From Intestinimonas butyriciproducens (GTDB taxonomy: Bacteria; Bacillota; Clostridia; Oscillospirales; Butyricicoccaceae): a stretch of DNA of 64,000 nucleotides. The notes beneath the pieces are model-generated. The model saw only the letters and a program-made list of their open reading frames with translations. It made no database searches and was not told the origin of the DNA. Below, one piece after another: positions 17,159 to 26,830 of the stretch. The stretch lies in contig NZ_JACJKW010000014.1 in NCBI RefSeq assembly GCF_016901775.1, forward strand, positions 19,328-83,327, in the 5' to 3' direction. The stretch's first letter is position 1. The number at the start of each line of letters is the position of its first letter. A program made the position numbers and the translations under genes.

Positions 17159-18502
17159 TTGACCGTAAAGATCCATATGAATTCCCTGGGCTGTGCTAAG
17201 AATCTGGTCAATTCCGAGCAGATGCTGGCGCTTTTGCGCCGGGAGGGAATGGAGATCGTGGACGATCTCCACAAGGCCGATGTGGCCATTGTCAACACCT
17301 GTGGCTTTATCGATGAAGCCAAACAGGAGGCCATCAACACCATTTTGGAAGAGGCCCGGCTGAAGGAAGAAGGGCAGCTGAAAGCCCTCATCGCCACCGG
17401 CTGTCTGGTAGAGCGGTATAAAGAGGAGATCCTGAAGGAACTGCCCGAGGTGGACGCCATCTGCGGTACCGGCAGCTATACCGACATCGTTCTGGCGGTG
17501 AAGGGAGCTCTGGCCGGACGGCGTCAGGCCTATCTGGGTCAAAGCGCCCAGGCGGCTCTGGAAGGAGACCGCCAGCTTCTCACAAAGCCCTATTCTGCGT
17601 TCCTGCGCATTGCCGAAGGGTGCAACAACCATTGCAGCTATTGCATCATTCCTGCTTTGCGGGGGCCCTTCCGCAGCCGTCCCATGGAGAATATCCTGGA
17701 GGAGGCCCGGTCCCTGGCGGAAAAAGGAGCCAAAGAGCTGCTGGTCATCGCTCAGGACACTACCCGCTATGGCACCGATCTCTATGGCAAGCGGATGCTG
17801 CCAGAGCTTCTGGAAGGACTTTGCCAGATCCCGGGGGTGGAATGGGTGCGTCTGCACTATCTCTATCCCGATGAGCTGGACGATGAACTGCTGGATGTAA
17901 TGGAAAAGTACGAGAATGCCATCTCTTATTTCGATATCCCCATGCAGCACATCAGTGACCGGGTGCTTTCCGCCATGAACCGGCGGGGAGATGGGGCTCT
18001 GATTCGGGAACGGGTGGAAACCATCCGCCGCCGGTTCCCCAAGGCCGTCATCCGCACCTCCCTCATTGTGGGTTTCCCCGGAGAAACCGAAGAGGAGTTT
18101 GATGAACTGTACCGTTTCCTGGATGAGTACAAACTGGAGCGGGCCGGGGTCTTTGCCTATTCCCAGGAAGAAGGTACTGTGGCCGCCCAGATGGAAAACC
18201 AGATTCCCGAAGAGGAAAAGCGCCGCCGCCAGGAGATTCTGGTGGAGCTACAGGATGCGGTGATGGATCAGTTCTCCCAGACTCTGGTGGGAACACAGCA
18301 GAAGGTGCTTTGCTGCGGCTATGACCCGGAGCATGAGATGTACTTCGGCCGCACCTATATGGATTCCCCTGATGTGGACGGCATCGTCTATTTCTATTCG
18401 GAAGAGCCGGTGGAAGAGGGGAGCTTTGTCACGGTGGAGATCGAAAACGGCGTCGGCGCCGAACTGTACGGCGAGATCGTCTGTGAAGGAGGAAATCTGT
18501 AA
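17159..18502 (+). CDS. rimO: Ribosomal protein S12 methylthiotransferase RimO
   Basis: This 447-residue radical-SAM enzyme adds a methylthio group to an aspartate of ribosomal protein S12. MTTase cysteines lie in LGCAKN, NTCGFID and TGCLVERY. The radical-SAM motif is EGCNNHCSYCIIPALRGPFRSR (CX3CX2C; long conserved stretch at about 145-166), with a TRAM domain in the last 65 residues. The start is a TTG at 17159 with AGGGAGGA 8 bases upstream; ATG-initiated versions of this frame begin inside recX and carry about 118 unrelated residues. It overlaps no gene and is followed by pgsA after 2 bases. Confidence 0.95.
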   Translation: MTVKIHMNSLGCAKNLVNSEQMLALLRREGMEIVDDLHKADVAIVNTCGFIDEAKQEAINTILEEARLKEEGQLKALIATGCLVERYKEEILKELPEVDAICGTGSYTDIVLAVKGALAGRRQAYLGQSAQAALEGDRQLLTKPYSAFLRIAEGCNNHCSYCIIPALRGPFRSRPMENILEEARSLAEKGAKELLVIAQDTTRYGTDLYGKRMLPELLEGLCQIPGVEWVRLHYLYPDELDDELLDVMEKYENAISYFDIPMQHISDRVLSAMNRRGDGALIRERVETIRRRFPKAVIRTSLIVGFPGETEEEFDELYRFLDEYKLERAGVFAYSQEEGTVAAQMENQIPEEEKRRRQEILVELQDAVMDQFSQTLVGTQQKVLCCGYDPEHEMYFGRTYMDSPDVDGIVYFYSEEPVEEGSFVTVEIENGVGAELYGEIVCEGGNL

Positions 18503-18504
18503 AA

Positions 18505-19053
18505 ATGACCACAGCCAACAAGATCACCCTGATCCGGGTGGGGATGATTCCCTTTTTCATCTATTTTGCCTATCAGGGCACTCAAACCTGCGATATCATT
18601 GCTCTTTGCATCTTTTTGCTGGCCAGCATGACCGATGCGCTGGACGGCTATATCGCCCGGCATTACAATCAGATCACCGATTTCGGCAAATTTGTCGACC
18701 CCCTGGCCGATAAACTGTTGGTGTGTGCCGCGCTGCTGCTCTTTATCCAGCGGGGCGAGATGAACAGCGTGATGGTGTTTATCATCCTGGCCCGGGAATT
18801 TATCATCACTTCCCTGCGTATCGTGGCCATCGGCAAGGGACGGGTGCTGGCTGCTGCCTGGTCGGGCAAAGTGAAAACTACTTTGCAGATTGTGGGCACC
18901 GCTGCCATTTTCCTCACCGATATTCTGGGGTGGCCGGGCATGGTGCAGACGGTGAGCGGCTGGGCCATGACTCTCATCACCCTCTATTCCGGTTTCGACT
19001 ATATGAAGCGCAACTGGGATATCGTGGCCGACGGCGCCACATCCAAAAAATAA
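18505..19053 (+). CDS. pgsA: CDP-diacylglycerol-glycerol-3-phosphate 3-phosphatidyltransferase
   Basis: This 182-residue integral membrane enzyme makes phosphatidylglycerol phosphate, the committed step to phosphatidylglycerol. The CDP-alcohol phosphotransferase motif is complete: DALDGYIAR, then G and two aspartates in FGKFVDPLAD. It has four to six membrane helices. The gene lies tightly between rimO and cysS in one operon. Confidence 0.95.
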   Translation: MTTANKITLIRVGMIPFFIYFAYQGTQTCDIIALCIFLLASMTDALDGYIARHYNQITDFGKFVDPLADKLLVCAALLLFIQRGEMNSVMVFIILAREFIITSLRIVAIGKGRVLAAAWSGKVKTTLQIVGTAAIFLTDILGWPGMVQTVSGWAMTLITLYSGFDYMKRNWDIVADGATSKK

Positions 19054-19068
19054 CAGGAGGACCCTGCT

Positions 19069-20481
19069 ATGGAACTGTATAACAGCCTCACCCGGAAAAA
19101 GGAAGAATTTGTGTCTCTGGAGCCGGGGAAGGTAAAAATGTATACCTGCGGCCCCACGGTGTATCACTATGCCCACATCGGCAATCTGCGCAGCTATATC
19201 ATGGAAGATGTGCTGGAAAAATACCTGCGGTATCTGGGCTATGATGTGAAGAGGGTGATGAACATCACCGATGTGGGGCATCTGTCCAGCGATGCCGATA
19301 CCGGCGAGGACAAAATGCTCAAGGGCGCCAAGCGGGAACACAAAACCGTCATGGAGATCGCCCAATTCTATACCGATGCCTTTTTTGAAGACTGCCGCAA
19401 ACTGAATATCAAGCGGCCCGATGTGGTGGAGCCGGCCACCAACTGCATCCCGGATTTCATCGAGATGATTGAGGGGCTTCTGGAAAAGGGCTTTGCTTAT
19501 GAGGCCGGCGGCAATGTGTATTTCGACACCTCCAAACTGAAGGAATACTATGTGTTCAACAAACAGGACCAGGAAGACCTGGCCGTGGGCGTGCGGGACG
19601 GCGTGGAGGAAGACACGAACAAGCGGAACAAAACCGATTTTGTGCTGTGGTTCACCAAGTCCAAGTTTGAGGATCAGGAACTGAAGTGGGACAGCCCCTG
19701 GGGCGTGGGTTATCCCGGCTGGCACATTGAATGCTCCTGCATTAGCCGCCGGTATCTGGGAGAGACCCTGGATATCCATGCAGGCGGTATTGACAACGCC
19801 TTCCCCCATCACACCAATGAGATTGCCCAGAGCGAAGCCTATTTTGGCCATAAATGGTGCAACTACTGGTTCCATGTCCATCATCTCAACACCACCAGCG
19901 GCAAGATGAGCAAGTCCAAAGGGGAGTTCCTCACCGTTTCCCTGCTGGAAAAGCAGGGGTATGATCCGCTGGTCTATCGCTTCTTCTGTCTCCAGTCCCA
20001 TTACCGCAAGTCCCTGGTGTTTTCCGATGAGGGAATGCAGAATGCCGCTCTGGCCTACCAGAAGCTGCTGCAAAAAGTGGCGGACCTTTCTCCCAAGGAA
20101 GGGGAAAATTTGGACAAAGAAGGGGCCAAGGCGCTGCAGGAGAATTTCCGCCGGGGCCTGGACAACGACCTGAACACCTCTTTGGCGGTCACTGCGGTGT
20201 ACGATGTGCTGAAAGCACCGGTGAACGATAAAACCAAGCTGTGGCTTCTGGAAGATTTTGATCAGGTGCTTTCCCTGGATCTGGTGGAAAAGGCCCGTCA
20301 GCTTTCCCAGCCGGAGGAGAATGGTCTGGAAGAAGAGATCGAAAAACTGATCGCTCAGCGGCAGGAGGCCCGGAAAAACAAGGACTTTGCCACCGCCGAC
20401 CGCATCCGGGATGAACTGAAGGCCCAGGGCATCTTGCTGGAGGATACCCCGCAAGGCGTTAAATGGAGCCGCCAGAAATGA
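19069..20481 (+). CDS. cysS: Cysteinyl-tRNA synthetase
   Basis: This 470-residue class I synthetase has HIGH-type motif YAHIGN preceded by CGPTVY (zinc Cys), zinc ligands in [10 protein letters not shown] and [10 protein letters not shown], and KMSKSKG. The DALR anticodon-binding helical domain spans about 350-400. It has AGGAGG 8 bases upstream and follows pgsA by 15 bases. There is no room for a T-box leader, so it depends on the upstream promoter. Confidence 0.97.
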   Translation: MELYNSLTRKKEEFVSLEPGKVKMYTCGPTVYHYAHIGNLRSYIMEDVLEKYLRYLGYDVKRVMNITDVGHLSSDADTGEDKMLKGAKREHKTVMEIAQFYTDAFFEDCRKLNIKRPDVVEPATNCIPDFIEMIEGLLEKGFAYEAGGNVYFDTSKLKEYYVFNKQDQEDLAVGVRDGVEEDTNKRNKTDFVLWFTKSKFEDQELKWDSPWGVGYPGWHIECSCISRRYLGETLDIHAGGIDNAFPHHTNEIAQSEAYFGHKWCNYWFHVHHLNTTSGKMSKSKGEFLTVSLLEKQGYDPLVYRFFCLQSHYRKSLVFSDEGMQNAALAYQKLLQKVADLSPKEGENLDKEGAKALQENFRRGLDNDLNTSLAVTAVYDVLKAPVNDKTKLWLLEDFDQVLSLDLVEKARQLSQPEENGLEEEIEKLIAQRQEARKNKDFATADRIRDELKAQGILLEDTPQGVKWSRQK

Positions 20482-20552
20482 TTTTTTTCCGGTAAAAAGC
20501 CGGAAAGAATACACCAAAAAGCCGCAATGCGCATATCCTGCACCAAGGGGGG

Positions 20553-20834
20553 ATGGATGTGGATTGCGGCTTTTATACCGTCAGCCTGCTTGTGGCGCTG
20601 GCCTGCATGGGCCTTGCGGCCTGGGTGCTGGAGTGGTACAGCTTTGTGCTGCTCCATCATCTGAGGGGGAGACTACGGGTGGATATACATGTTTCCCTGG
20701 AAGGACTGACCCCCTGGGAGCAGAAACGGATGCTTCTGTGGGCCAAAAGGCTGTGTGCCCTGCGTTTTCCCGGGGCATGGAAGCAGGAAGAAGAAGGAGA
20801 GGAGGGAGTTTTCCCAGATGAAAGAGACAACTGA
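20553..20834 (+). CDS. Small single-span membrane protein, hypothetical
   Basis: This is a 93-residue ORF with one hydrophobic helix (about residues 8-33) followed by a basic and then acidic cytoplasmic tail. AAGGGGGG stands directly before the ATG at 20553. Its end overlaps the recD2 start by 17 bases, suggesting translational coupling. I recognise no family. It could be a spurious frame, but the signal spacing and overlap favour a gene. Confidence 0.5.
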   Translation: MDVDCGFYTVSLLVALACMGLAAWVLEWYSFVLLHHLRGRLRVDIHVSLEGLTPWEQKRMLLWAKRLCALRFPGAWKQEEEGEEGVFPDERDN

Positions 20835-23055
20835 GCGGGAGCTGGAGAAGATCCAGGGTGTGGTGGATACCCTGATTTATAAGAATGACGACAGCGGCTG
20901 GGCGGTGGCCCGGGTGGATCTGGGCGTAGGGGAAGAGCTGGTGATTACCGGCGTCATGCCTTATCTGGGGGCAGGGGAGAGCATCGTCGCCTATGGCAAC
21001 TATGTGACCCATCCGGAATACGGTCCTCAGTTTTCCGTTCTTTCCTATGAGCGGCTGCTGCCTTCCACTGCCCAGGGGATCTATGATTATCTGGCCTCCC
21101 GCACCGTCAAGGGCATCGGTCCCAAAACCGCCATGGCCATTGTGGAAAAATTCGGGGAGGACACCTTTGATGTGCTGGCCAGCCAGCCGGAGCTTCTGGA
21201 AACGGTGCGGGGCATCAGTCCCCGGAAGGCCCGGGAGATCCAACAGAATTTTCTTCAGCAAAACGCCATGCGGGCCCTTTTGCAGTTTTTCACCGAGAGC
21301 GGTCTGCCCATGTGGTGTGCCGCCGGGGTCTACAAGGTCTATGGGGCCTATGCAGAGCAGACTTTGCGGGAGGACCCCTATCTTTTGTGCCAGGAGCGGT
21401 TTGGTCTGGATTTTGGCCAGGTGGACGAGGCCGCCCGGCACATGGGCATGGATCCTTTGAGCCCGGTGCGGCTGCGGGCCGCTGTGTTGTATGAACTCAC
21501 CTTCAATCTGCAAAGCGGCCATTGCTTTATTCCTCGGAAAAAACTGCTGACGGCCACCGCATCCCTGTGCGGCGCAGGGGAAGAGGATGTGGAAGATCAG
21601 CTGGAGGAGCTGTTGCAGCGGCAGCAGGTGGTGGAAGAGGATATCCGGAGCCAGCCCATGGTCTATCTGGCCACCCTGTTCCGCCAGGAGAACACCGTGG
21701 CCCGGGAGGTGGTGCGGCTGCTGAGCATGCACCTGGAAGCGCCGCGGAACCTGGAAAAGATGATCGCCCGCACCGAGAAAGAACAGGGGATGACCTATGC
21801 GGAAAAGCAAAAGGAAGCCATGGGCCTGTGCTTCCACGGGGCCTTGTCCTTGATTACCGGCGGGCCGGGCACTGGTAAAACCACAGCGGTACAGGGGCTT
21901 TTGTCCCTGTTGGATCAGAACGGCCTGACGGTCTTTCTCTGTGCACCTACCGGCCGGGCGGCCAAAAAACTCAGCGAGGTCTGTCACCGGGAGGCCAAAA
22001 CCCTGCACCGGATGCTGGAAGCGGCCTTTTCCCCGGAAGAAGGGGTTATGCGTTTCAAGCGGAACAAGGACAACCCTCTGCCTGCTGATGTAATCGTGGT
22101 GGACGAGGCTTCTATGCTGGACATTTCCCTCACCGCCTCTTTGCTGGAGGCCATGAAACCCCATACCCGTCTGGTGCTCATCGGGGATGCCGATCAGCTG
22201 CCCCCGGTGTGGGCGGGCAGCGTCTTCTCCGATTTGCTGGCATGTGACTTTGTGCCCAAAGTCCACCTGACGGAGATTTTCCGCCAGGCTCAGAACAGCC
22301 AGATCGTCATGAACGCCCACCGGATCAACCGGGGGGAGATGCCGGAGCTCCGGCTTACCCAGGGGGATTTCTATTTTTCCGCTGCCTCCACACCGGAACA
22401 GGCGGTGGAGACGGTGGCCAGCCTGGTTTCTTCCCGGATCCCCGGGCATTTTGGCATCGATCCGGAGAACATTCAGGTGGTCTGTCCCACCCGGCAGCAG
22501 ATGTGCGGCACGGTCTCTCTCAACCGCATTCTGCAGCAGCGGCTCAATCCGCCGGGAGAGGGCAAGACAGAGGTGCGTCACGGCCCCTATGTGTTCCGTC
22601 TGGGGGATCGGGTGATGCAGGTGCGGAATAATTACGATATCCTGTGGCAGAGCGCCGCCACCGCCGAGGTAGGGGCCGGGGTGTTCAATGGAGATACCGG
22701 GATCATCACCTACATCGACCGTTCTGAGCGGGTGATGGTGGTGCGCTTTGATGATCGGGAAGCGGCCTATTCCTTTGATGATCTGTACCAGATGGAACCG
22801 GCCTATGCCATCACCGCCCACAAAGCCCAGGGCAGTGAATATGAGGCGGTGATCGTGCCGGTGTTCCAAGCTCCCGCCCGGCTGCTCAACCGCAGTATTC
22901 TTTATACCGCCGTCACCCGGGCCAAACGGCTGCTGGTGCTGGTGGGGCGGCAGAGTGTGGTGGAGCAGATGGTGGAGAGCAACCAGAAAAACCGCCGGTA
23001 CAGCGCCCTCAAATACCGGCTGAGGAGCTATCATGAAGCCATGGGCCTTGTTTGA
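20818..23055 (+). CDS. recD2: RecD2-type 5'-3' DNA helicase
   Basis: This 745-residue SF1B helicase has an N-terminal OB-like region (1-75) and two helix-hairpin-helix motifs (KGIGPKTAMAIVEKFG, VRGISPRKAREI). The helicase motifs are GGPGTGKTT (I), VVDEASM (II), IGDADQLPPV (III), an SH3-like insert, HKAQGSEY (V) and YTAVTRAKRLL (VI). RecD2 proteins act outside RecBCD, in replication-fork and mismatch repair. The start at 20818 (MKETTERE) follows GGAGG; a 21-residue upstream extension is unrelated. It overlaps comF by 23 bases. Confidence 0.94.
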   Translation: MKETTERELEKIQGVVDTLIYKNDDSGWAVARVDLGVGEELVITGVMPYLGAGESIVAYGNYVTHPEYGPQFSVLSYERLLPSTAQGIYDYLASRTVKGIGPKTAMAIVEKFGEDTFDVLASQPELLETVRGISPRKAREIQQNFLQQNAMRALLQFFTESGLPMWCAAGVYKVYGAYAEQTLREDPYLLCQERFGLDFGQVDEAARHMGMDPLSPVRLRAAVLYELTFNLQSGHCFIPRKKLLTATASLCGAGEEDVEDQLEELLQRQQVVEEDIRSQPMVYLATLFRQENTVAREVVRLLSMHLEAPRNLEKMIARTEKEQGMTYAEKQKEAMGLCFHGALSLITGGPGTGKTTAVQGLLSLLDQNGLTVFLCAPTGRAAKKLSEVCHREAKTLHRMLEAAFSPEEGVMRFKRNKDNPLPADVIVVDEASMLDISLTASLLEAMKPHTRLVLIGDADQLPPVWAGSVFSDLLACDFVPKVHLTEIFRQAQNSQIVMNAHRINRGEMPELRLTQGDFYFSAASTPEQAVETVASLVSSRIPGHFGIDPENIQVVCPTRQQMCGTVSLNRILQQRLNPPGEGKTEVRHGPYVFRLGDRVMQVRNNYDILWQSAATAEVGAGVFNGDTGIITYIDRSERVMVVRFDDREAAYSFDDLYQMEPAYAITAHKAQGSEYEAVIVPVFQAPARLLNRSILYTAVTRAKRLLVLVGRQSVVEQMVESNQKNRRYSALKYRLRSYHEAMGLV

Positions 23056-23728
23056 TTGGCTGTTTCCGCCCCGGTGTGCTTTGTGCGGACGCTTTCTTTG
23101 GGGAAAAGAAAAGCAGGACCAGCTTTGTCCGGCTTGCAGCGGGCGGGAAAAGCTAAAAGAGAGCTGGAAAATGGGAAAGCTCCCTTTTGTGGCGGGATCG
23201 GTGTGCGTTTACCCTTATGAAGGGAGTGTGCGCTGGGGAGTGCACCGGTTCAAGTTCCGGGGCGCGGCCCGGAGCGGAGAAATATTTGGCGTCTTGCTGG
23301 CCCAGCGGGTACGGGAAACCGGCCTTTTGGAGCAGGTGGACCTGGTGTGCTATGTGCCCTGTCACAGGAAAATCAAGCGGAAGCGGGGCTATGAGCAGGC
23401 CCAGAAAATTGCCAGGCCCCTGGCCGAAGAACTGGGACTTCCCCTGGAGGCTCTTCTGGAAAAGCGGCGGAACACAAGGCCCATGTACCGGCTGAAAGCG
23501 GCCCAGCGGCGGGCCAATGTGCTGGGGGCCTTTGCGGTGACGCCGGGGAAAGAGGCCCTTGTCCGCTCCCGGCGAGTGCTTGTGGTGGACGATGTGCTCA
23601 CCACCGGCAGCACCTTGTCGGAATGCGCCCGGGTGCTGCGGGAGGCCGGGGCCCGGGAGGTATATGGGGCGGCGTTTGCCCGCACCTTTGCCAAAAGGCC
23701 GGGGGAGAAAACCGGGAAAGGGGTGTGA
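23033..23728 (+). CDS. ComF-family phosphoribosyltransferase-like protein
   Basis: This is a 231-residue protein. An N-terminal zinc-finger region with paired cysteines (CALC, then CPAC about 20 residues on) is followed by a type I PRTase domain with GYEQAQKIARPLA and the PRPP loop VLVVDDVLTTGSTL. ComFC homologues assist DNA uptake during competence. No other com gene is visible here, so a competence role is only family-based. It overlaps recD2 and is 2 bases from the GNAT gene. Confidence 0.88.
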   Translation: MKPWALFDWLFPPRCALCGRFLWGKEKQDQLCPACSGREKLKESWKMGKLPFVAGSVCVYPYEGSVRWGVHRFKFRGAARSGEIFGVLLAQRVRETGLLEQVDLVCYVPCHRKIKRKRGYEQAQKIARPLAEELGLPLEALLEKRRNTRPMYRLKAAQRRANVLGAFAVTPGKEALVRSRRVLVVDDVLTTGSTLSECARVLREAGAREVYGAAFARTFAKRPGEKTGKGV

Positions 23729-23730
23729 AA

Positions 23731-24252
23731 ATGGAACTTTGTCTGGCTGGGATGGAAGATTTGGACCAAGTGGAGCGGATGTATCGGCGCATTGTGGCGG
23801 ACATGGAGAAAAAGGGCCTTTTTATTTGGAACCAATATTATCCCGCAGAGGTGCTGGGGGAGGACATCGCTCAAAGGAGGCTTTATGTGTGCCGGGAGGG
23901 CGGGGCGATCTGGGGTGCCTTTGCCCTGACTGAGTGGGAGGAAGGGGAAGGGGACATCCGGTGGACGATCCCCGGGAAGGCTCTTTACCTGGACCGGCTG
24001 GGGGTGGAGCCCGCCCGGTCTGGAAAAGGAGTGGGAACCCAGGCGGTGCGGCAGGCCATGGCCCAAGCCGAAAAGCGGGGGGCGGAAGTTCTTCGGCTTT
24101 TCCTGGCGGAAGGCAACGAGCCGGCTTTCCGGCTGTATCAGAAACTGGGGTTTTGCCGGGCTTCGGGCATCTATGAAGAGAAAATCGACCTTGGGCACAC
24201 CCTTCGGCAATCCGGCTGGGAGATCCCATTGGCAGCCGGGATTCGGGAATAG
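23731..24252 (+). CDS. GNAT-family N-acetyltransferase
   Basis: This 173-residue protein has the acetyl-CoA pyrophosphate-binding motif LDRLGVEPARSGKGVGTQAV at about 88-107 and the C-terminal LYQKLGFCRASGIYEE typical of GNATs. Its substrate cannot be inferred. The start is the ATG at 23731 behind AAAGGGG, 2 bases after the comF stop. Its C-terminal residues after the GNAT fold (about 155-173) may be a short extension. Confidence 0.85.
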   Translation: MELCLAGMEDLDQVERMYRRIVADMEKKGLFIWNQYYPAEVLGEDIAQRRLYVCREGGAIWGAFALTEWEEGEGDIRWTIPGKALYLDRLGVEPARSGKGVGTQAVRQAMAQAEKRGAEVLRLFLAEGNEPAFRLYQKLGFCRASGIYEEKIDLGHTLRQSGWEIPLAAGIRE

Positions 24253-24320
24253 CAAGAGGGACAGGCAATTTTCTCCCCTTCTTTTGGGCGTTTTTTCGAC
24301 AGAGAAATCCAAACTATGTG

Positions 24321-24349
24321 TTGAAAACATGATTCCAGTTGGGTATAAT
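24321..24349 (+). promoter_or_regulatory. Promoter of the mreB homologue
   Basis: TTGAAA (24321-24326) and TATAAT (24344-24349) are 17 bases apart. The untranslated leader to the start at 24482 is about 125 bases and shows no clear riboswitch fold. Confidence 0.75.
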
Positions 24350-24481
24350 AAAAAGAGCTATGGAAAAAGAAAACCAACCGTGGTTTTGTGTGAAGATTTG
24401 GAGAAATGGGCGCCCAGACCCCACCCGGCAGCGGGGACGGGCCCTGAAAGCAGGCAGCCGGAGAAATGGAGCGGGAAAGAT

Positions 24482-25504
24482 ATGTCAGCAGGCGATATCG
24501 GAATTGATCTGGGTACGGCTTCCGTACTGGTTTATGTAAAAGGCAAGGGCATTGTTTTGTGCGAGCCTTCTGTTGTGGCGGTGGACAAGTCCACCGGCAA
24601 GATTCTGGCCATCGGTGAGGATGCCCAGAAGATGCTGGGCCGTACCCCGGGCAACATCATCGCTGTGCGCCCTCTGCGGGACGGCGTCATCTCCGACTAT
24701 GAAATGACGGAGAAAATGATCAAGGAGTTTATCCATAAGGTGCTGGGCTTCCGTCTGTTCAAGCCCAATGTGGTTATCTGTGTGCCTTCCATCATCACCG
24801 AAGTGGAAGAGCGTGCCGTCATCGATGCCGGCACCCAGGCCGGCGCCCGGAAGGTTTATCTCATCGAAGAGCCGGTGGCTGCTGCCATCGGCGCAGGGAT
24901 CGAGATCTCCAAGCCCGACGGCAACATGATCGTTGATATCGGCGGCGGCACCACCGATGTGGCGGTCATTTCCCTGGGCGGTATTGTGGAAAGCACCTCC
25001 ATCAAGGTGGCTGGCGATAAGTTTGACGATGCCATCGTCAAATATGTGCGCCGTAAACACAATGTGCTCATCGGCGAGCGTACGGCGGAAGAGCTGAAAA
25101 TGACCATTGGCTGTGTCTATCCCCGGGAAGAGGAAGCAAGCATGGAGGTCAAGGGCCGCTGCCTGATGACCGGCCTGCCCCGGGTGTTTACCGTCACTTC
25201 CACCGAGCTGCTGGAGGCTTTTGAAGAGGTGTCCGCTAAGATCGTGGAAGCGGTACATTTTGTGCTGGAGCGCACCGCTCCTGAGCTGGTGGGCGACATT
25301 GCCACAAACGGCATTGTCATGACCGGCGGCGGCAGCCTGATCTATGGTTTTGACAAGCTGATCGAGTCCAAGACCGGTATTACCACACGGGTGGCCGACG
25401 ATGCCATCTCCTGTGTGGCTCTGGGTACCGGCAAAACTCTGGATAATCTGTCGGTGATGCAGGACGGTACTATGAACCTGTCCTGGCGGCGGCAGATGAT
25501 GTAA
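24482..25504 (+). CDS. MreB/Mbl-family actin homologue
   Basis: This 340-residue bacterial actin has phosphate 1 loop GIDLGTASVLVYVKGKG, phosphate 2 loop IVDIGGGTTDVAVIS and adenosine motif IVMTGGGSLIYGFD. It polymerises under the membrane to guide cell-wall elongation. No mreC, mreD or rodA follows, so it is a stand-alone copy that could be Mbl- or MreBH-like. The ATG at 24482 has a weak GCGGGAAAGA site; the upstream in-frame extension crosses the promoter. The gene's terminator is duplicated around the repeat element at 25517. Confidence 0.92.
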   Translation: MSAGDIGIDLGTASVLVYVKGKGIVLCEPSVVAVDKSTGKILAIGEDAQKMLGRTPGNIIAVRPLRDGVISDYEMTEKMIKEFIHKVLGFRLFKPNVVICVPSIITEVEERAVIDAGTQAGARKVYLIEEPVAAAIGAGIEISKPDGNMIVDIGGGTTDVAVISLGGIVESTSIKVAGDKFDDAIVKYVRRKHNVLIGERTAEELKMTIGCVYPREEEASMEVKGRCLMTGLPRVFTVTSTELLEAFEEVSAKIVEAVHFVLERTAPELVGDIATNGIVMTGGGSLIYGFDKLIESKTGITTRVADDAISCVALGTGKTLDNLSVMQDGTMNLSWRRQMM

Positions 25505-25516
25505 GACAAAACGGCA

Positions 25517-25755
25517 CAAGGCCCGGTCCCTGGGAAGGGGCCGGGATCACACTGTGGACGAACCGATACAGGAAAAGGGTTGTTTGCCCTGATCCTCATC
25601 AATCTGCAAAAAGCTGCGACCTGTGCGTGGCTTTTTGCACCTATCAAGGGGCAAGTGTGCGCCGAAGGCGTGCACACAGCCCCTTGCAAACTCTCGAAAA
25701 AGTGGCCGGGCCACTTTTTCGAAATGCAAGGCCCGGTCCCTGGGAAGGGGCCGGG
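25517..25755 (+). repeat. Hairpin-rich intergenic element, copy 1, flanked by a duplicated terminator
   Basis: A 29-bp terminator hairpin sequence occurs at 25517-25545 and again, identically, at 25727-25755; only the right copy keeps a T run. The 181 bases between hold a core (25583-25658) matching copy 2 at 69 of 76 positions. Three stems are visible: 25606-25614 with 25630-25638 (GCAAAAAGC/GCTTTTTGC), 25645-25652 with 25679-25686 (CAAGGGGC/GCCCCTTG), and 25694-25722 (TCGAAAAAGTGGC and its complement). No ORF is supported. It lies downstream of mreB. It looks like a non-autonomous mobile element or structured RNA. Confidence 0.8.
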
Positions 25756-25787
25756 CTTTTGACATAGGGCGAAAAGGAGAAATGGAT

Positions 25788-26828
25788 ATGTTGGCCTATA
25801 CTTATGTGGAACAGGGCCGGTTTGCCTTTCTGGAAAAACCCCGGCCCCATGTGGAAGGGCCGGAGGATGTGGTGGTGCGTGTAACCTTGGCCAGCATCTG
25901 CACCAGCGATCTGCACATCAAGCATGGTTCGGTGCCTCGGGCGGTACCCGGAGTGACAGTGGGCCATGAAATGGTGGGCGTTGTGGAAGAAGTGGGGGAG
26001 AAGGTGCGGAAGTTTGCCCCCGGCGATCGGGTGGCCGTCAATGTGGAGACCTTCTGCGGGAAATGCTTTTTCTGCCGCCAGGGGTATGTGAACAACTGCA
26101 CCGATCCCCAGGGAGGCTGGGCCTTGGGCTGCCGCATCGATGGCGGTCAGGGGGAATATGTGCGGGTGCCCTATGGAGACCAGGGGCTGAGTCATATCCC
26201 TCAGGGGGTGACCGATGAGCAGGCCTTGCTGGCGGGAGATCTGCTGGCCACCGGCTATTGGGCCGCCGGTATCGCCGGGATCCAGCCGGGAGAGTCGGTG
26301 CTCATCATCGGTGCAGGCCCCACCGGGCTGTGCACGCTGCAATGTGTGCTGCTCTGTCAGCCAGGAGTGGTGATGGTGTGTGAAAAAGACCCTCAGCGGC
26401 GCAAGTTTGTGGAAGAACACTATCCCGGGGTACTCACCGTGGCGCCGGAAGGGGCGGAGGAATTTGTGAAAACTCATACACCCCATGGAGGCGCCGGGCG
26501 GGTGCTGGAAGTGGCCGGGAGCGCTGACAGCTTCCAGCTGGCCTGGAAATGCGCTCGACCCAATGGTGTGGTGACGGTGGTGGCGCTGTATGACGCCCCC
26601 CAGGTGCTGCCTTTGCCGGAGATGTACGGAAAAAATCTCACATTCCAGACCGGTGGGGTGGACGGATGTCATGTGGATGACATTCTTCAGTTGATTGCAG
26701 AGGGCAAACTGGATCCCCGGCCGCTGATCACCCATACTTTTCCCTTGCGGGAAATCGAGAAGGCCTATGAAGTGTTTGAAAAAAGGGAAGACGGGGTCAT
26801 TAAGGTGGCCATTCAAATGGAGGAATAG
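25788..26828 (+). CDS. Zinc-dependent alcohol/polyol dehydrogenase (MDR family)
   Basis: This is a 346-residue protein. Catalytic zinc ligands lie in ICTSDLH and GHEMVG. The structural zinc lobe is CGKCFFCRQGYVNNC. A Rossmann NAD(P) motif IIGAGPTGL is followed by a C-terminal catalytic half. It resembles threonine/sorbitol/butanediol dehydrogenases, but the true Tdh is at 49701. The ATG at 25788 is favoured because AGGAG is 8 bases upstream; the ATG at 25782 is too close. It forms a two-gene unit with the SDR gene 2 bases downstream. Substrate unknown. Confidence 0.88.
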   Translation: MLAYTYVEQGRFAFLEKPRPHVEGPEDVVVRVTLASICTSDLHIKHGSVPRAVPGVTVGHEMVGVVEEVGEKVRKFAPGDRVAVNVETFCGKCFFCRQGYVNNCTDPQGGWALGCRIDGGQGEYVRVPYGDQGLSHIPQGVTDEQALLAGDLLATGYWAAGIAGIQPGESVLIIGAGPTGLCTLQCVLLCQPGVVMVCEKDPQRRKFVEEHYPGVLTVAPEGAEEFVKTHTPHGGAGRVLEVAGSADSFQLAWKCARPNGVVTVVALYDAPQVLPLPEMYGKNLTFQTGGVDGCHVDDILQLIAEGKLDPRPLITHTFPLREIEKAYEVFEKREDGVIKVAIQMEE

Positions 26829-26830
26829 CT

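Noticed and set aside
19054..19068. A T-box leader for cysS
   Set aside because: Only 15 bases separate pgsA and cysS, too short for any T-box structure.
20581..23034. An 817-codon open frame on the reverse strand
   Set aside because: It lies fully antisense to recD2, which has all helicase motifs. GC-rich third positions leave long stop-free antisense frames throughout this window. The translated sequence is low-complexity His/Gly/Pro with no domain.
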